64,000 bases of DNA from the NCBI RefSeq assembly GCF_010667575.1, contig NZ_JAABNT010000002.1, forward strand, positions 372,001-436,000. Reading direction: 5' to 3'. Shown one piece after another: positions 1 to 9,032 of the stretch (within the stretch, counting starts at the first letter, position 1; every line of letters starts with the position of its first letter). A program made the position numbers and the translations under genes. This DNA is from Sulfitobacter sediminilitoris. GTDB taxonomy: Bacteria > Pseudomonadota > Alphaproteobacteria > Rhodobacterales > Rhodobacteraceae. Below the pieces are notes generated by a model. It was not told where the DNA came from. It made no database searches and saw only the letters and a program-made list of their open reading frames with translations.

Positions 1-1053
1 TGTCCAGACGGCATCAACCTTGCCTTCGGGATAAATCCAATGGTTTGCTTTGGTGGCCCCAGCGGCTTCAACATCACCTTCAAAGCCAAGAAACAGGGTA
101 AAGTGCGCGATGCTTGGGGGCAGAGCGCGGATTTCTTCAATCCAGTCGTCGTGGCCACAGTTTTCAGGCAAGAGCGTGTCAATCGTTTCCCGCGCACCGA
201 TATCCGACACGACAGCCTTCGTGTGGAATTCCGTTCCATCGTCAGTCCGGACGCCGACAACTGTGTCGCCTTCAAAGACCAGACCAGTCACACGGACACC
301 AGCGCGGGCCTCGCCGCCATTTTTGGTGATCGTCGGAATGATGTGGTCCGCAAAGGCGGCGCTGCCTCCTACCGGATACCATGATCCGCTCGGCAGATAG
401 GCCCCGGCAATCAAGGCATGTATCGCAAAGCTGGCTTTGCTTGGCCGCCCTCCGTGATCGCCCCATTGCGCAGCGAGCACAGCCGCAAGCGCCGGGTTGT
501 CCGTGATGTCGTCAATGACCTCCCGCGTGGTGCGGGCGCACCACTTTTCAATCGCATGGCGGTTCCACCAGTCAAGCATGTCGCCTGCGATTTCAGGCAT
601 TGCCCGAGTTGGAAACACCTTGAGCATGGCATCCTGACCGTCGCGCAGCGCCTGGGTCCAGGCCTCGATAGCCTCGGCGTCATCTGGAAAACGGTCTTTG
701 AGATCTCTCTCCTGCGCTTCAAAGGGCCGGGAAAGGGACAGCGGTTCAGCAGATCCGATATGCAAGTAATCGTAGACCGACCCCAAGGGTACAAATTCGA
801 TCGGCGTGTCGGACAGCCAGTCTATCAACCGGCGCACGCGGTCTTCAGGGGCCATTTCGCTGAGGTAATGTATCCCGACATCCCAAGAAAAACCCTCGCG
901 GGAAAAGCTGTGCGTCAATCCGCCTAGCGTTTGGTGCTGCTCAAGCAGAAGCACCTTATGTCCGACTCTGCTTAACGCTGAAGCGGCTGCCATCCCCCCC
1001 ATGCCTGAGCCGATGACTATGACGTCCCAACGATCTTTCTCTGAATCGGTCAT
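1..1053 (-). CDS. All-trans-retinol 13,14-reductase / carotenoid isomerase-like FAD oxidoreductase (3' end outside window)
   Basis: Read from the reverse strand, an open frame of 351 codons starts at ATG 1053 and runs off the left edge, so the C-terminus is missing. The N-terminus has a dinucleotide-binding GSGMGG motif (residues 15-20), an acidic residue at the end of the second strand (E38) and a GG pair at 44-45, followed by a GIHYLSE segment typical of the phytoene desaturase/retinol saturase (RetSat, CrtISO-like) branch of FAD amine-oxidase-fold enzymes. By family it would saturate or isomerise a polyene or another lipophilic substrate; the substrate cannot be told. It is divergent from aroC. 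I am confident of the family and not of the substrate. Confidence 0.85.
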   Translation of the reverse strand, partial: MTDSEKDRWDVIVIGSGMGGMAAASALSRVGHKVLLLEQHQTLGGLTHSFSREGFSWDVGIHYLSEMAPEDRVRRLIDWLSDTPIEFVPLGSVYDYLHIGSAEPLSLSRPFEAQERDLKDRFPDDAEAIEAWTQALRDGQDAMLKVFPTRAMPEIAGDMLDWWNRHAIEKWCARTTREVIDDITDNPALAAVLAAQWGDHGGRPSKASFAIHALIAGAYLPSGSWYPVGGSAAFADHIIPTITKNGGEARAGVRVTGLVFEGDTVVGVRTDDGTEFHTKAVVSDIGARETIDTLLPENCGHDDWIEEIRALPPSIAHFTLFLGFEGDVEAAGATKANHWIYPEGKVDAVWT

Positions 1054-1371
1054 TTCGTGACCCCCATTTGTACTTGCGGTTGCCAGCGCCACCTCTACCG
1101 ACAGGATGTCTTGGCAGGCCTGCAAACTGGCACGGGGCGTTGTCTTGTGCCCTAAGGCTACAGTCACGGTCAGATCGAAAGTTGACTTAACTCAATCGGC
1201 ACGCAGCCCGCCAAAACCTTGATCGCGCGGCAACGATGCGTGGTGCTTCGTTGTCTGAAAGGCCACCTATCCGACCGTCTCTGTCAAAGTGGCGTCGCTG
1301 GACCGGGACACTCTACACCTTGAGGCCCAGCGTTCACCTCGCTAATGCTCTCCCTTAACAGGAGCACGCCC
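1054..1371. other. Intergenic region between divergent oxidoreductase and aroC
   Basis: This 318-bp stretch separates two divergently read genes and should carry both promoters. A TTGACT hexamer near 1182 is compatible with a -35 box but no good -10 element follows at the right distance. No ORF with coding character, hairpin terminator or riboswitch was recognised. An AGGAG ribosome-binding sequence sits at its right end (1360-1364), just before aroC. Confidence 0.4.
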
Positions 1372-2475
1372 ATGTCCATGAACTCTTTCGGTCATCTTTT
1401 CCGCGTCACCACCTGGGGTGAAAGCCACGGGCCTGCCCTTGGGGCTACGGTCGATGGCTGCCCTCCGGGTGTGCCGATTGACGAGGGCATGATCCAGCAC
1501 TGGCTCGACAAGCGCAAACCCGGGCAGAACAAATACACCACTCAGCGCCGCGAGCCCGATCAGGTGAAAATCCTGTCCGGCACCTTTGAGGGGGTGACCA
1601 CAGGCACCCCCGTGCAGCTGATGATCGAAAACACCGATCAACGGTCCAAGGACTATGGCGATATCAAGGACAAGTTCCGTCCCGGTCACGCCGACATTAC
1701 CTATTTCCAGAAATATGGCATCCGCGATTATCGTGGCGGCGGGCGGTCCTCGGCGCGGGAAACCGCTGCCCGCGTCGCCGCCGGTGGCCTTGCCCGCGAG
1801 GCGATCAAGGCCCTTGCGCCCAATCTTCAGATCACCGGCTATATGGTCCAGATGGGACCGCACCAGATCAACCGTGATGCCTTTGACTGGGACCAGATCA
1901 ACGAAAACCCCTTCTGGGTGCCTGACGCGAAGGCTGCGACAGACTGGGCGGATTATCTGGATGGTCTGCGCAAATCCGGCTCCTCGGTTGGCGCAATTAT
2001 CGAAGTCACCGCGCGCGGCGTACCCGCAGGCCTTGGCGCACCGGTCTATGGCAAGCTTGATACCGATTTGGCCGCCGCCATGATGAGCATCAATGCCGTC
2101 AAAGGTGTCGAGATCGGCGAAGGCATGTCAGCCGCCATGCTGACGGGCGAATTGAACGCTGACGAAATCTATATGGGTAACGATGGACAGCCTCGGTATT
2201 CGTCCAACCATGCGGGCGGTATTCTGGGTGGGATCAGCACAGGGCAGGATGTGGTCGTGCGTTTTGCCGTGAAACCGACCTCAAGCATCCTGACCACCCG
2301 CAAGACCATCACGAAATCGGGCGAAGAAACCGAGATCATCACCAAGGGCCGTCACGATCCCTGCGTGGGCATCCGTGCCGTCCCTGTCGGCGAGGCGATG
2401 ATGGCCTGTGTGCTGCTGGACCATCTGCTGTTACACCGTGGTCAAGTGGGCGAAAACCAAGGCCGTATCGGTTAA
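1372..2475 (+). CDS. aroC: Chorismate synthase
   Basis: Chorismate synthase converts 5-enolpyruvylshikimate-3-phosphate to chorismate with reduced FMN, the last step of the common aromatic pathway, in the cytosol. The 367-residue product has the normal length, the N-terminal GESHGPALG signature (about residues 16-24), the [17 protein letters not shown] region near residue 125, and the conserved HDPC segment near the C-terminus. An upstream GTG/ATG frame would extend it from 1345, but ATG 1372 has AGGAG 7 bases upstream and gives the usual MSxNSFGxxFR beginning, so I chose it. It stands alone: about 210 bp follow before the next gene, and the upstream gene is divergent. Confidence 0.97.
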   Translation: MSMNSFGHLFRVTTWGESHGPALGATVDGCPPGVPIDEGMIQHWLDKRKPGQNKYTTQRREPDQVKILSGTFEGVTTGTPVQLMIENTDQRSKDYGDIKDKFRPGHADITYFQKYGIRDYRGGGRSSARETAARVAAGGLAREAIKALAPNLQITGYMVQMGPHQINRDAFDWDQINENPFWVPDAKAATDWADYLDGLRKSGSSVGAIIEVTARGVPAGLGAPVYGKLDTDLAAAMMSINAVKGVEIGEGMSAAMLTGELNADEIYMGNDGQPRYSSNHAGGILGGISTGQDVVVRFAVKPTSSILTTRKTITKSGEETEIITKGRHDPCVGIRAVPVGEAMMACVLLDHLLLHRGQVGENQGRIG

Positions 2476-2688
2476 CCCGATCAGCCTGATCGATGCGAAG
2501 TCAAAAGGTTCTCAGGCCGGTTCTTATGCACGGTTTAGACCAGTCCATCACGCAGGCGTGAAGAGAAAATCGTCGCACATCGCGACTGCATCCCTCAATT
2601 CCTCAGGCAAAGCTGCTATGTTTCACGGACAGATCGAAATGTCTGCGGAACCCGGCAGGCTGATCGCAAGACGACCGGAGGATTTCAA

Positions 2689-3177
2689 ATGACCCTTAAG
2701 TCAAAGACACGCCGCACCCTTCTTGCAACCGCTGGTGCATTTCTGGCGACAAGCGCCACGGGCCTATTCGTTCCGGCCCGCGCCAAGGGCCTTGCGCCAA
2801 CGCCAACCATGCGGGGTGGGGCCAACAATTATCGTCCCGGCGCGCCCATCGTTGACCGCATCGGCGGCGGCGGTTTCTGGATGACGGGCACCGTGCGCCG
2901 CGCCGGCGATGGCGCACCACTTGCCGGGCAGCGTATCCAGATCTGGGCGCATACAACCGAGGGGCACGAACGCGATCCGCAAAGCCATGGTGCCACGCTG
3001 ACCGACGCGAACGGCATTTTCCGCCTTGAGATGCCCCAGATCGTCCCTGCCTTTGGTCAGGCGCATGGGCATCTTGCCTACGAAGGGGAGGGGTTTCAGA
3101 CGGTGTTCCTGCGCCCCGTCATGTCAAGCGCCAAAGATACCACCCTGAATGCGGATTTCGTCCTTCAGCCGGTCTGA
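2689..3177 (+). CDS. Tat-exported intradiol dioxygenase-fold protein
   Basis: The 162-residue product begins with a twin-arginine-like signal (R8-R9 followed by TLLATAG and a hydrophobic stretch) ending near residue 32, so export to the periplasm is likely. The rest resembles the beta-sandwich core of intradiol ring-cleavage dioxygenases: a TGTV strand, PLAGQRIQIW, a TDANGIF turn, and an AHGH pair (H126, H128) where the iron-binding histidines of the family lie. The usual tyrosine ligand position after the IW strand reads GHERD, so catalytic iron chemistry may be altered or lost. GGAGG precedes the ATG. It ends 5 bp before a haem-type membrane protein gene, suggesting joint transcription and function. 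Confidence 0.75.
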   Translation: MTLKSKTRRTLLATAGAFLATSATGLFVPARAKGLAPTPTMRGGANNYRPGAPIVDRIGGGGFWMTGTVRRAGDGAPLAGQRIQIWAHTTEGHERDPQSHGATLTDANGIFRLEMPQIVPAFGQAHGHLAYEGEGFQTVFLRPVMSSAKDTTLNADFVLQPV

Positions 3178-3182
3178 TATCT

Positions 3183-3812
3183 GTGGCCTCGCCAGCAAAG
3201 CGTCCTGTCAGCCAGCTTTTCATATGGGCTGCCCTGTGCATTACGGTTGTTCTGCCGATTGCGGCAGCAGCAACAAGTCCTCTGCTGGCGTGGCGCGATC
3301 CAGTGTATATCCTTGCGGGATTTGCAGGTGTCATTGCAATGACCCTTATCCTGCTCCAGCCATTGCTGGCTGGTGGGTATCTTCCTGGCCTTTCCGTTCC
3401 CCGTGGGCGGCGTGTGCATCGCTGGATTGGCACAAGTTTGGTTGTCGCGATTTTGGTCCATGTCTTGGGCCTGTGGATCACCAGCCCGCCGGACGTGATT
3501 GATGTCCTTCTCTTCAGATCCCCCACACCGTTTTCCGTTTGGGGCAACATTGCCATGTGGGCGGTATTCGCTGCCGCCTTTATGGCGGTGTTCCGCAAAC
3601 GGTTACGCGTCAAACCACCGATATGGCGTGTTGGTCACACGATCCTGGCCGCATTGACCGTGGGGGGAAGTGTGGTGCATGCGATGTTGATCGAAGGGAC
3701 AATGGAGACTGTATCGAAGGCAGCTCTTTGTCTTCTTGTCGTGTTAGCAACCGCGAAAGTGATCGTTGATCTGCGCGTTTGGGCTAGCTTCAAGCGCAGA
3801 CGTGAAGGATAG
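3183..3812 (+). CDS. Ferric reductase-like haem-binding transmembrane protein
   Basis: A 209-residue polytopic membrane protein with about six hydrophobic segments and two His pairs with 13 residues between them (H79/H93 and H152/H166) in the helices, the pattern of bis-haem ferric reductase-like transmembrane domains. There is no FAD or NAD domain, so it would only move electrons through the membrane, as MsrQ-like proteins do, and needs a partner. Translation seems to begin at GTG 3183, 5 bp after the Tat-exported dioxygenase-fold gene, which makes that exported protein the obvious candidate partner. Function is inferred from the domain and the neighbour only. Confidence 0.75.
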   Translation: MASPAKRPVSQLFIWAALCITVVLPIAAAATSPLLAWRDPVYILAGFAGVIAMTLILLQPLLAGGYLPGLSVPRGRRVHRWIGTSLVVAILVHVLGLWITSPPDVIDVLLFRSPTPFSVWGNIAMWAVFAAAFMAVFRKRLRVKPPIWRVGHTILAALTVGGSVVHAMLIEGTMETVSKAALCLLVVLATAKVIVDLRVWASFKRRREG

Positions 3813-3919
3813 AACGGCTATCCCCGGCCTTCGCGATCGCACCGCGCGAAACACCCCCGATCCACTTGAGATTTGTCTCTTATCTGCCAGACTCAACCTG
3901 TCAGGAAGGGGCAGCAGGC

Positions 3920-4777
3920 ATGTACACGCACGTCAACGGAGCAAGATTGTACTTTGATGTGGACGGTGAAAGCCTAACACCCGATGGCCCGCAGATGCGC
4001 GAGAAACCGACGGTGATCATGGTCCACGGCGGACCGGGTGCAGATCACACCGTCTCAAAACCCTATTTCAGCCAACTGACAGATATCGCTCAGGTCATCT
4101 ATTACGATCATCGCGGTAACGGACGCAGCGATTTCAGCGACGAAAGCAAATGGAACCTTGAGCAATGGGGCGCCGACCTCAAGGCATTATGCGATGCACT
4201 GGGCGTAGGAAAACCCATCGTGATCGGCACATCCTTCGGTGGTTTCGTCACCCTGTCCTACGCCACGCAGTTCCCGGACCATGCGGGTGGTCTGGTCTTG
4301 ATCAGCACGGCGGCGAAGGTCGATTTCCCGACCGTTTTCCAAGCGTTCGAAAGACGTGGAGGCAAGGCCATCGGCGATATTGCCAAAACCTATTGGACAA
4401 ACCCAACTGATGAAGGGCGCGCCTTGTACAGGGAGATGTGTGTGCCGTTCTACAGCTACAAAAAGAAAGAGTCTCAAGACTGGCTCTCGCGGATCCTGTG
4501 GCGCAACGAGACGGCCCTTCATTTCAACGGGCCGAACAATGAACATGGGCGCATGGATTTCCGTGCAGACCTTGGCAAGATAACCTGCCCGGCCTTGGTG
4601 ATGGTGGGCGAGGAAGACCCGATCACGCTACCTGAATTCAGCGAGGTCATCGCAGAGGGATTAGGGTCAGATGATCTGGAATTCATCCGGTTTCAGAACT
4701 GTGGGCATGGGGTCGTTGGCGACAAACCAGACGAGGCGTTGGCCGCAATTCGGCGCTTTGTGAGCGGCGCACCCTAG
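3920..4777 (+). CDS. Alpha/beta hydrolase (proline iminopeptidase-like)
   Basis: A 285-residue alpha/beta-hydrolase-fold protein. Near the N-terminus it has the HGGPGADHT oxyanion-hole motif, then YYDHRGNGRSD, the nucleophile elbow GTSFGG (Ser nucleophile), a late Asp in GEEDPI and the catalytic His in NCGHGV. The HGGPG and DHRGNGRS features are those of the prolyl iminopeptidase/proline-directed hydrolase group, but the substrate cannot be fixed. The frame is open upstream to a TTG at 3866; ATG 3920 is preferred because AGGAAGGGG lies 8 bases upstream. It is a single gene with a short gap to the downstream exporter. Confidence 0.88.
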   Translation: MYTHVNGARLYFDVDGESLTPDGPQMREKPTVIMVHGGPGADHTVSKPYFSQLTDIAQVIYYDHRGNGRSDFSDESKWNLEQWGADLKALCDALGVGKPIVIGTSFGGFVTLSYATQFPDHAGGLVLISTAAKVDFPTVFQAFERRGGKAIGDIAKTYWTNPTDEGRALYREMCVPFYSYKKKESQDWLSRILWRNETALHFNGPNNEHGRMDFRADLGKITCPALVMVGEEDPITLPEFSEVIAEGLGSDDLEFIRFQNCGHGVVGDKPDEALAAIRRFVSGAP

Positions 4778-4828
4778 GAACCAAGTCACACGCTTGCACT
4801 TTGCCGGACAGGGGCGCATGAAGCTTTC

Positions 4829-5803
4829 ATGTCGAAATCCCTGACCCAGAACCGACCCGGACGCGCCATCGCATTAAAGATTGGCGCGGTCTTTTTGTTC
4901 ATGGTGATGGCGGCGCTGATCAAGGCAGCATCGGGTCAGGTGCCCCCCGGCCAAGCGGTGTTTTTTCGTTCGCTCTTTGCGATTCCGATCATCATGGGCT
5001 GGCTCTGGCAACAGGGGCACCTGCATGACGGGCTGAAAGCGAACAATATCCTTGGCCATGTCTGGCGCGGCCTGTTTGGTACCTGTGCCATGGGATTGAC
5101 CTTTGCAGGACTTGCGCTTTTGCCCCTGCCGGAGGTCACCGCCATCGGATACGCCACGCCGATGTTCACCGTGATCTTTGCGGCGATCTTTCTTGGCGAA
5201 CGTGTGCGGCTCATTCGCCTTTCTGCTGTCGCACTTGGGCTGATCGGGGTGATGATCGTCATCGCGCCGCGCCTTTCGCTCGATGACAGCTACACACGCG
5301 CGGCCGCATTGGGTGCGCTGATGGTTCTGGTCGCGTCAATCCTGCGCGCCCTGGTCCAAATTCATGTCCGACGCCTTGTCCAGACCGACACAACCAGCGC
5401 CATCGTCTTCTATTTCTCGCTGACCGCGACAGTCGTTTCCCTGCTGACGCTCCCCCTCGGATGGCTCATTCCCCATGCGTCACTGGCCTGGACCAATCCC
5501 GGCCTCAACGTCATTGGCCTTGTCATCTGCGCGGGCCTTATCGGTGGCGTGGCGCAGATCATGGTGACATCGTCCTATCGTTTTGGCACCGCCTCGATGC
5601 TCGCGCCTTTCGACTATGCCTCGATGATTTTCGCCACGCTGATTGGCTGGCTTGTCTTCAGCGAAGTGCCGACACTGACCATTCTTGTCGGTGCAGCCCT
5701 TGTCATTGCTGGCGGTGTGCTCATTATCTGGCGCGAACGCCAGCTGGGGCTTGACCGCAGCAAATCGAAACCCAGCACTGCGCCTTCCGGCACGCCAAAC
5801 TAA
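4829..5803 (+). CDS. DMT superfamily (EamA) transporter
   Basis: A 324-residue inner-membrane protein with about ten hydrophobic helices arranged as two EamA repeats; the first repeat contains the typical proline/glycine-rich LLPLPEVTAIGYATPMF stretch and the GERVRLIRL loop. Family members export amino acids, nucleosides or other metabolites and are not predictable by sequence alone; some relatives are annotated as S-adenosylmethionine or riboflavin transporters. The tail after the last helix is short, polar and positively charged. cobO begins 9 bp downstream, so the two may share a transcript, though no cobalamin-related role can be read from the sequence. Confidence 0.85.
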   Translation: MSKSLTQNRPGRAIALKIGAVFLFMVMAALIKAASGQVPPGQAVFFRSLFAIPIIMGWLWQQGHLHDGLKANNILGHVWRGLFGTCAMGLTFAGLALLPLPEVTAIGYATPMFTVIFAAIFLGERVRLIRLSAVALGLIGVMIVIAPRLSLDDSYTRAAALGALMVLVASILRALVQIHVRRLVQTDTTSAIVFYFSLTATVVSLLTLPLGWLIPHASLAWTNPGLNVIGLVICAGLIGGVAQIMVTSSYRFGTASMLAPFDYASMIFATLIGWLVFSEVPTLTILVGAALVIAGGVLIIWRERQLGLDRSKSKPSTAPSGTPN

Positions 5804-5812
5804 GGACGACCC

Positions 5813-6406
5813 ATGTCAGACGATCACAAGCAAAAGATGCAGGAGCGCCAAGCCAAGCAGCGCGCCAAGGTGGCAGAGCTGCAGGACCCGGAAAAGGGCC
5901 TCGTGCTGATCCACACCGGCGCAGGTAAAGGTAAATCCTCAAGCGCGTTTGGCGTGATCGTCCGGGCACTTGGCTGGAAACAGAAGGTTGGCGTTGTCCA
6001 GTTTATCAAGGGCAAATGGAAAACCGGTGAGCGCCAGTTTTTCGACCGTCTGGGCGAGGTGACCTGGCATACAATGGGCGAGGGGTTCACTTGGGATACG
6101 CAGGACAAGGAACGCGATATCGCGGCCGCGCAGGCCGCCTTTGCCAAGGGCCGCGAGATGATGGAAAGCGGCGACTATGATCTGATCGTCATGGACGAGA
6201 TCAACATCGCCATGCGCTATGACTACCTGTCGGTCGAAGATGTCATTGCCGGACTCGACGCACGTGACAAGCGCACCGCCGTCATCCTGACCGGACGCGA
6301 TGCAAAGCCTGAGCTATGTGACTACGCCGATCTGGTGACCGAAATGACCGAGGTCAAGCATCCGTTCAAGGCGGGCATCAAGGCCCAGCGTGGGGTGGAC
6401 TACTGA
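5813..6406 (+). CDS. cobO: Cob(I)yrinic acid a,c-diamide adenosyltransferase
   Basis: The 197-residue protein matches the CobO/BtuR family in length and order of motifs: a P-loop HTGAGKGKSSSAFG near residues 30-43, VVQFIKGKW, the WHTMGEGFTWDT segment, and the LIVMDEIN Walker B-like strand. It adenosylates the cobalt of corrinoids with ATP during coenzyme B12 synthesis or salvage. AAGGA precedes the ATG. The stop codon overlaps the start of the next gene by one base (TGATG), so the downstream SDR is probably translationally coupled. No other cobalamin genes or B12 riboswitch are seen here. Confidence 0.95.
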   Translation: MSDDHKQKMQERQAKQRAKVAELQDPEKGLVLIHTGAGKGKSSSAFGVIVRALGWKQKVGVVQFIKGKWKTGERQFFDRLGEVTWHTMGEGFTWDTQDKERDIAAAQAAFAKGREMMESGDYDLIVMDEINIAMRYDYLSVEDVIAGLDARDKRTAVILTGRDAKPELCDYADLVTEMTEVKHPFKAGIKAQRGVDY

Positions 6407-7173
6407 TGGCCGATACACCAGCGAAAGTCGCCCTGATCACAGGCGCGGCACGGGGCATCGGCCTTGCGACTGCACATCTGATGGCCGCCGACGGCTGGCG
6501 GGTTGCGCTGCTGGACCGGGATGAGGATGCTCTGAAAGAGGCTGCAGCGCAATTTGATGGCGCCGCGCTTAGCCTGCTGCATGATGTTTCCGACCCGCAG
6601 GCCGCGCCGCAGGCCATCCGTGAATGCGTGACTCATTTCGGGCGGCTGGACGCGCTGGTCAACAACGCTGGCGTGGCTGATTTCGGACCCATCGAAGAAA
6701 CTGACTTTGCCCGCTGGCGCCGCGTGATGGAAACCAATCTTGATGGCGTGTTCCTGATGTCTCAGGCCGCGATCCCGGCGCTCAAGGAAACCAAGGGGGC
6801 CATCGTCAACATCGCGTCGATCTCTGGCCTGCGGGCATCCACCCTGCGCGTGGCCTATGGCACGTCCAAGTCTGCCGTCATCCAGTTGACACAGCAACAA
6901 GCGGCAGAACTGGGCGAATATGGCATCCGCGCGAATGCGGTTTGCCCCGGTCCTGTGCGGACGAAACTGGCAATGGCCGTACATACCCAAGACATCATCG
7001 ACGCATACCATGACGCCATCCCGCTGAACCGCTATGGATCAGAGCGAGAAATAGGTGAAGTCATCGCGTTTCTGTGCAGTCCAAAAGCCAGCTATGTCAC
7101 GGGACAGATCATCGCCGCTGACGGCGGTTTCCAAAGCACTGGTGTCGGCCTTCCTGCACTTCGAACGCTCTAG
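6406..7173 (+). CDS. Short-chain dehydrogenase/reductase (SDR)
   Basis: A classical SDR of 255 residues: cofactor-binding GAARGIG near residue 13, NNAGVAD, the catalytic Ser in SISGLRAS, the YxxxK dyad in YGTSKSA, and a PGPVRT loop. The Asp after the second strand (LLDRDED) favours NAD(H) over NADP(H). Its C-terminus (ITAADGGFQS-like) is the usual SDR tail. It would oxidise an alcohol or reduce a carbonyl; similar proteins are called 3-oxoacyl-ACP reductase or sugar/polyol dehydrogenase, and the sequence does not decide. It begins within the stop codon of cobO. Confidence 0.9.
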   Translation: MADTPAKVALITGAARGIGLATAHLMAADGWRVALLDRDEDALKEAAAQFDGAALSLLHDVSDPQAAPQAIRECVTHFGRLDALVNNAGVADFGPIEETDFARWRRVMETNLDGVFLMSQAAIPALKETKGAIVNIASISGLRASTLRVAYGTSKSAVIQLTQQQAAELGEYGIRANAVCPGPVRTKLAMAVHTQDIIDAYHDAIPLNRYGSEREIGEVIAFLCSPKASYVTGQIIAADGGFQSTGVGLPALRTL

Positions 7174-7486
7174 GGCAATTCATTCAGGATCTGTGATCGA
7201 ACTTTTTGTCATGTAAGCCCTCCGGGACATGGCCATTGTTACGGGTTCCAATTCACTACAACCGCGCCAAGATAGATCACCTGGGCGATGCGGTTTGCCG
7301 GAACAATTCTGTAAAAGCCTCGCTCAAATCATTTCATAGGAAACGCAAAATCTGCGTTCCAGCGGATGCAAATCACTCCGCTGACGGCGGGCTGGCCCTC
7401 TTTGGCGACAATGCACCGCCTGCATACTCAAGACTCGCGCAACACGAGAATCGTGGTAGCCTGACCTTCTTCAAGGGAGGATAACC
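7174..7486. other. Intergenic region upstream of the cyclase pseudogene
   Basis: About 310 bp without a convincing gene; an open frame at 7206-7484 has no recognisable protein character. Two small hairpins lie side by side: AACGCA/TGCGTT (7342-7347 and 7353-7358) and CAGCGG/CCGCTG (7360-7365 and 7378-7383). They could be regulatory or chance. A strong AAGGGAGG ribosome-binding site ends the region. Confidence 0.3.
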
Positions 7487-8434
7487 ATGAACAAGAACCA
7501 CATTTTCGCTGCTGCCGTTGCGCTTGGCTTTGGCGCGAGTGCCGCCATGGCAGAGGATTGCGCACCGTCTAAATGGGGTGCGGAAGACACGATCGGCTCG
7601 GCCAATTTGGTGACGCCAGAACGCACGCTTGAGGCCGCTAAACTGATCAAACAGGGCAAATCCATGCCTCTGGGCATCACCATCGGGCCGGACACACCTG
7701 CCTTCCCGCCCCGATCACTCAGCCTGCAGGTGGTTCAGCCAAACCAGCAGGGCGGTCAGAAGCTGACGGGGTTCGGCTACGAGGGGAATTACAACGACGA
7801 CGTCCTGCAAACCTGGATCGGCATCGGCTAGCAGCTTGACGGTCTGGGACATCTTGGTGAGCACGGGATGTATTACAACTGCCTGGACGAGAAAGAAATC
7901 AGCGTCATCACAGGTTTGACCAAGCTTGGAACCCACGACGTGCCGCCACTGGTGGGCCGGGGTGTGATCCTCGACATGGCTGCGCAGGCGGGCGTGGATG
8001 TGATGGAGGCCGGCCAAAGTTTTGGCTCGGCAGAGATCAAGGCAGCGGCAGAGGCGCAGGGCGTGGAGCTGCGCGAGGGTGACATCATCCTGTTCTACAC
8101 CGGCTGGACCGATGTCACCTTCGTTGAGAATCCCGCGCTTTGGGGTCAGGCCGAACCCGGTCTCGACAATGAAGGCGCGGAATATCTGGCCTCGCTCAAT
8201 CCTATGGCAGTCGGGGCCGATACCTGGGGACTTGAGGCCGTCCCGCCCAAGGAGGGCGACAAGGTGTTCTACGGCCATGTGACGTTCCTTAAGAAAAACG
8301 GCATCTACATCCTTGAGACGATGAACGTGGGTCCGCTGCTTGATGAAGGCGTAAACGAGTTCATGTTCGTGCTGGGCCAGAACCGTATCCAAGGCGCGGT
8401 TCAAGCGATGATCAATCCGGTGGCGTTGTACTAA
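7487..8434 (+). pseudogene. Exported cyclase-family (kynurenine formamidase-like) protein interrupted by an amber codon
   Basis: The reading frame encodes a signal peptide (MNKNHIFAAAVALGFG, cleavage after AMA), the start of a cyclase-family protein, a single TAG at 7829-7831, and then, in the same frame, the rest of the protein to a TAA at 8432-8434. Continuity across the stop (WIGIG, stop, QLDGLGHLGEHGMYYN) matches the metal-binding segment of the family, where a Ser or Thr would normally stand; TCG to TAG is a one-base change. The total would be 315 codons, a normal length. An ATG at 7868 could restart a cytosolic remnant lacking the signal and the metal-site Asp/His, so the gene is probably non-functional unless the codon is read through. 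Confidence 0.85.
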
Positions 8435-8444
8435 ACGCTGCCTC

Positions 8445-8473
8445 GATGCTCCCGATGCGAAACCGGGAGCATC
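8445..8473. terminator. Hairpin between convergent genes
   Basis: A perfect 10-bp inverted repeat GATGCTCCCG / CGGGAGCATC with a 9-base loop lies 11 bp after the cyclase stop and 9 bp before the end of the convergent NIF3-like gene. It lacks a run of T on either side, so it may act as a weak bidirectional terminator or an RNA end-stabiliser. Confidence 0.55.
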
Positions 8474-8481
8474 ACCCCGTC

Positions 8482-8928
8482 TTAAGGCGCCGTCTTCCAG
8501 TCACCGTTATTGTTCCACCAGCGGTGGGGGTTGTCGCTGTAATCCAATCCCCTACACAGGCTGCGTAACACCTCCTGCACGATGATGACTGGCTCATAAT
8601 AGCTGTGCACTTCGTAGATCGCTTCGATCACCGCATCCAGAACGTTCTCATCCCGCGGCAGGAAGAACCGCATCTCGTTTACACCGGGCCTTCGCCGCAG
8701 CTCATCCTCAGCCCCGGCAGGCGTCCCCTCACGCGGGCGATAGTATTCCTGCCCACCCGGTGTGCGGTATCCGTTGCGATCAGTATTTCCCTGCACAAGC
8801 GGCGTGATGGCACAGATGGCGTCGAACACGCGGTCAATGTCTTCGGCCGGGGCCTGATAAGTGATCAGCCACATCGGCTGCATTTCGATGGGTCGGGTGT
8901 CGAAACCGGTCTGGATGATCTGTAACAA
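8482..8928 (-). CDS. NIF3/CutA-like (YqfO C-terminal-type) domain protein
   Basis: A small protein of about 148 residues. The core (MWLITYQAPAEDIDRVFDAI..., then NGYRTPGGQEYYRP, then MRFFLPRDENVLDAVIEAIYEVHSYYEPVI) follows the ferredoxin-like fold of the CutA-related domain inserted in NIF3/YqfO proteins, including the HPYEEP-like end (here HSYYEP). No ATG lies at the natural beginning. TTG 8928 has AGGAG (8936-8940 on the other strand) 7 bases upstream and is my choice; ATG 8883 would give a shorter form. Function is unknown; the fold often forms trimers and may bind metals or small ligands. It converges with the cyclase remnant. Confidence 0.7.
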   Translation of the reverse strand: MLQIIQTGFDTRPIEMQPMWLITYQAPAEDIDRVFDAICAITPLVQGNTDRNGYRTPGGQEYYRPREGTPAGAEDELRRRPGVNEMRFFLPRDENVLDAVIEAIYEVHSYYEPVIIVQEVLRSLCRGLDYSDNPHRWWNNNGDWKTAP

Positions 8929-8967
8929 GGGGGGACTCCTCAATTCAATCTGAGGAGGAGATAACAA

Positions 8968-8999
8968 AAGCCTGCTGACAGCAGGGTGTCAGCAGGCTT
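8968..8999 (-). terminator. Rho-independent terminator of ilvE
   Basis: A 13-bp perfect inverted repeat (AAGCCTGCTGACA / TGTCAGCAGGCTT) with a 6-base loop follows the ilvE stop by about 33 bases on the reverse strand, and is followed on that strand by TTGTTATC. It also lies just before the next reverse-strand gene, keeping the two transcripts apart. Confidence 0.85.
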
Positions 9000-9032
9000 G
9001 TTGATTATTCGATTTCTGAGAAGGGATGCGGG

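Noticed and set aside
5804..5812. Possible B12 riboswitch before cobO
   Set aside because: Only 9 bp separate cobO from the previous gene, and no B12-box sequence was seen upstream of the exporter.
7206..7484. Open frame before the cyclase pseudogene
   Set aside because: No ribosome-binding site, no family features and a composition like non-coding DNA.
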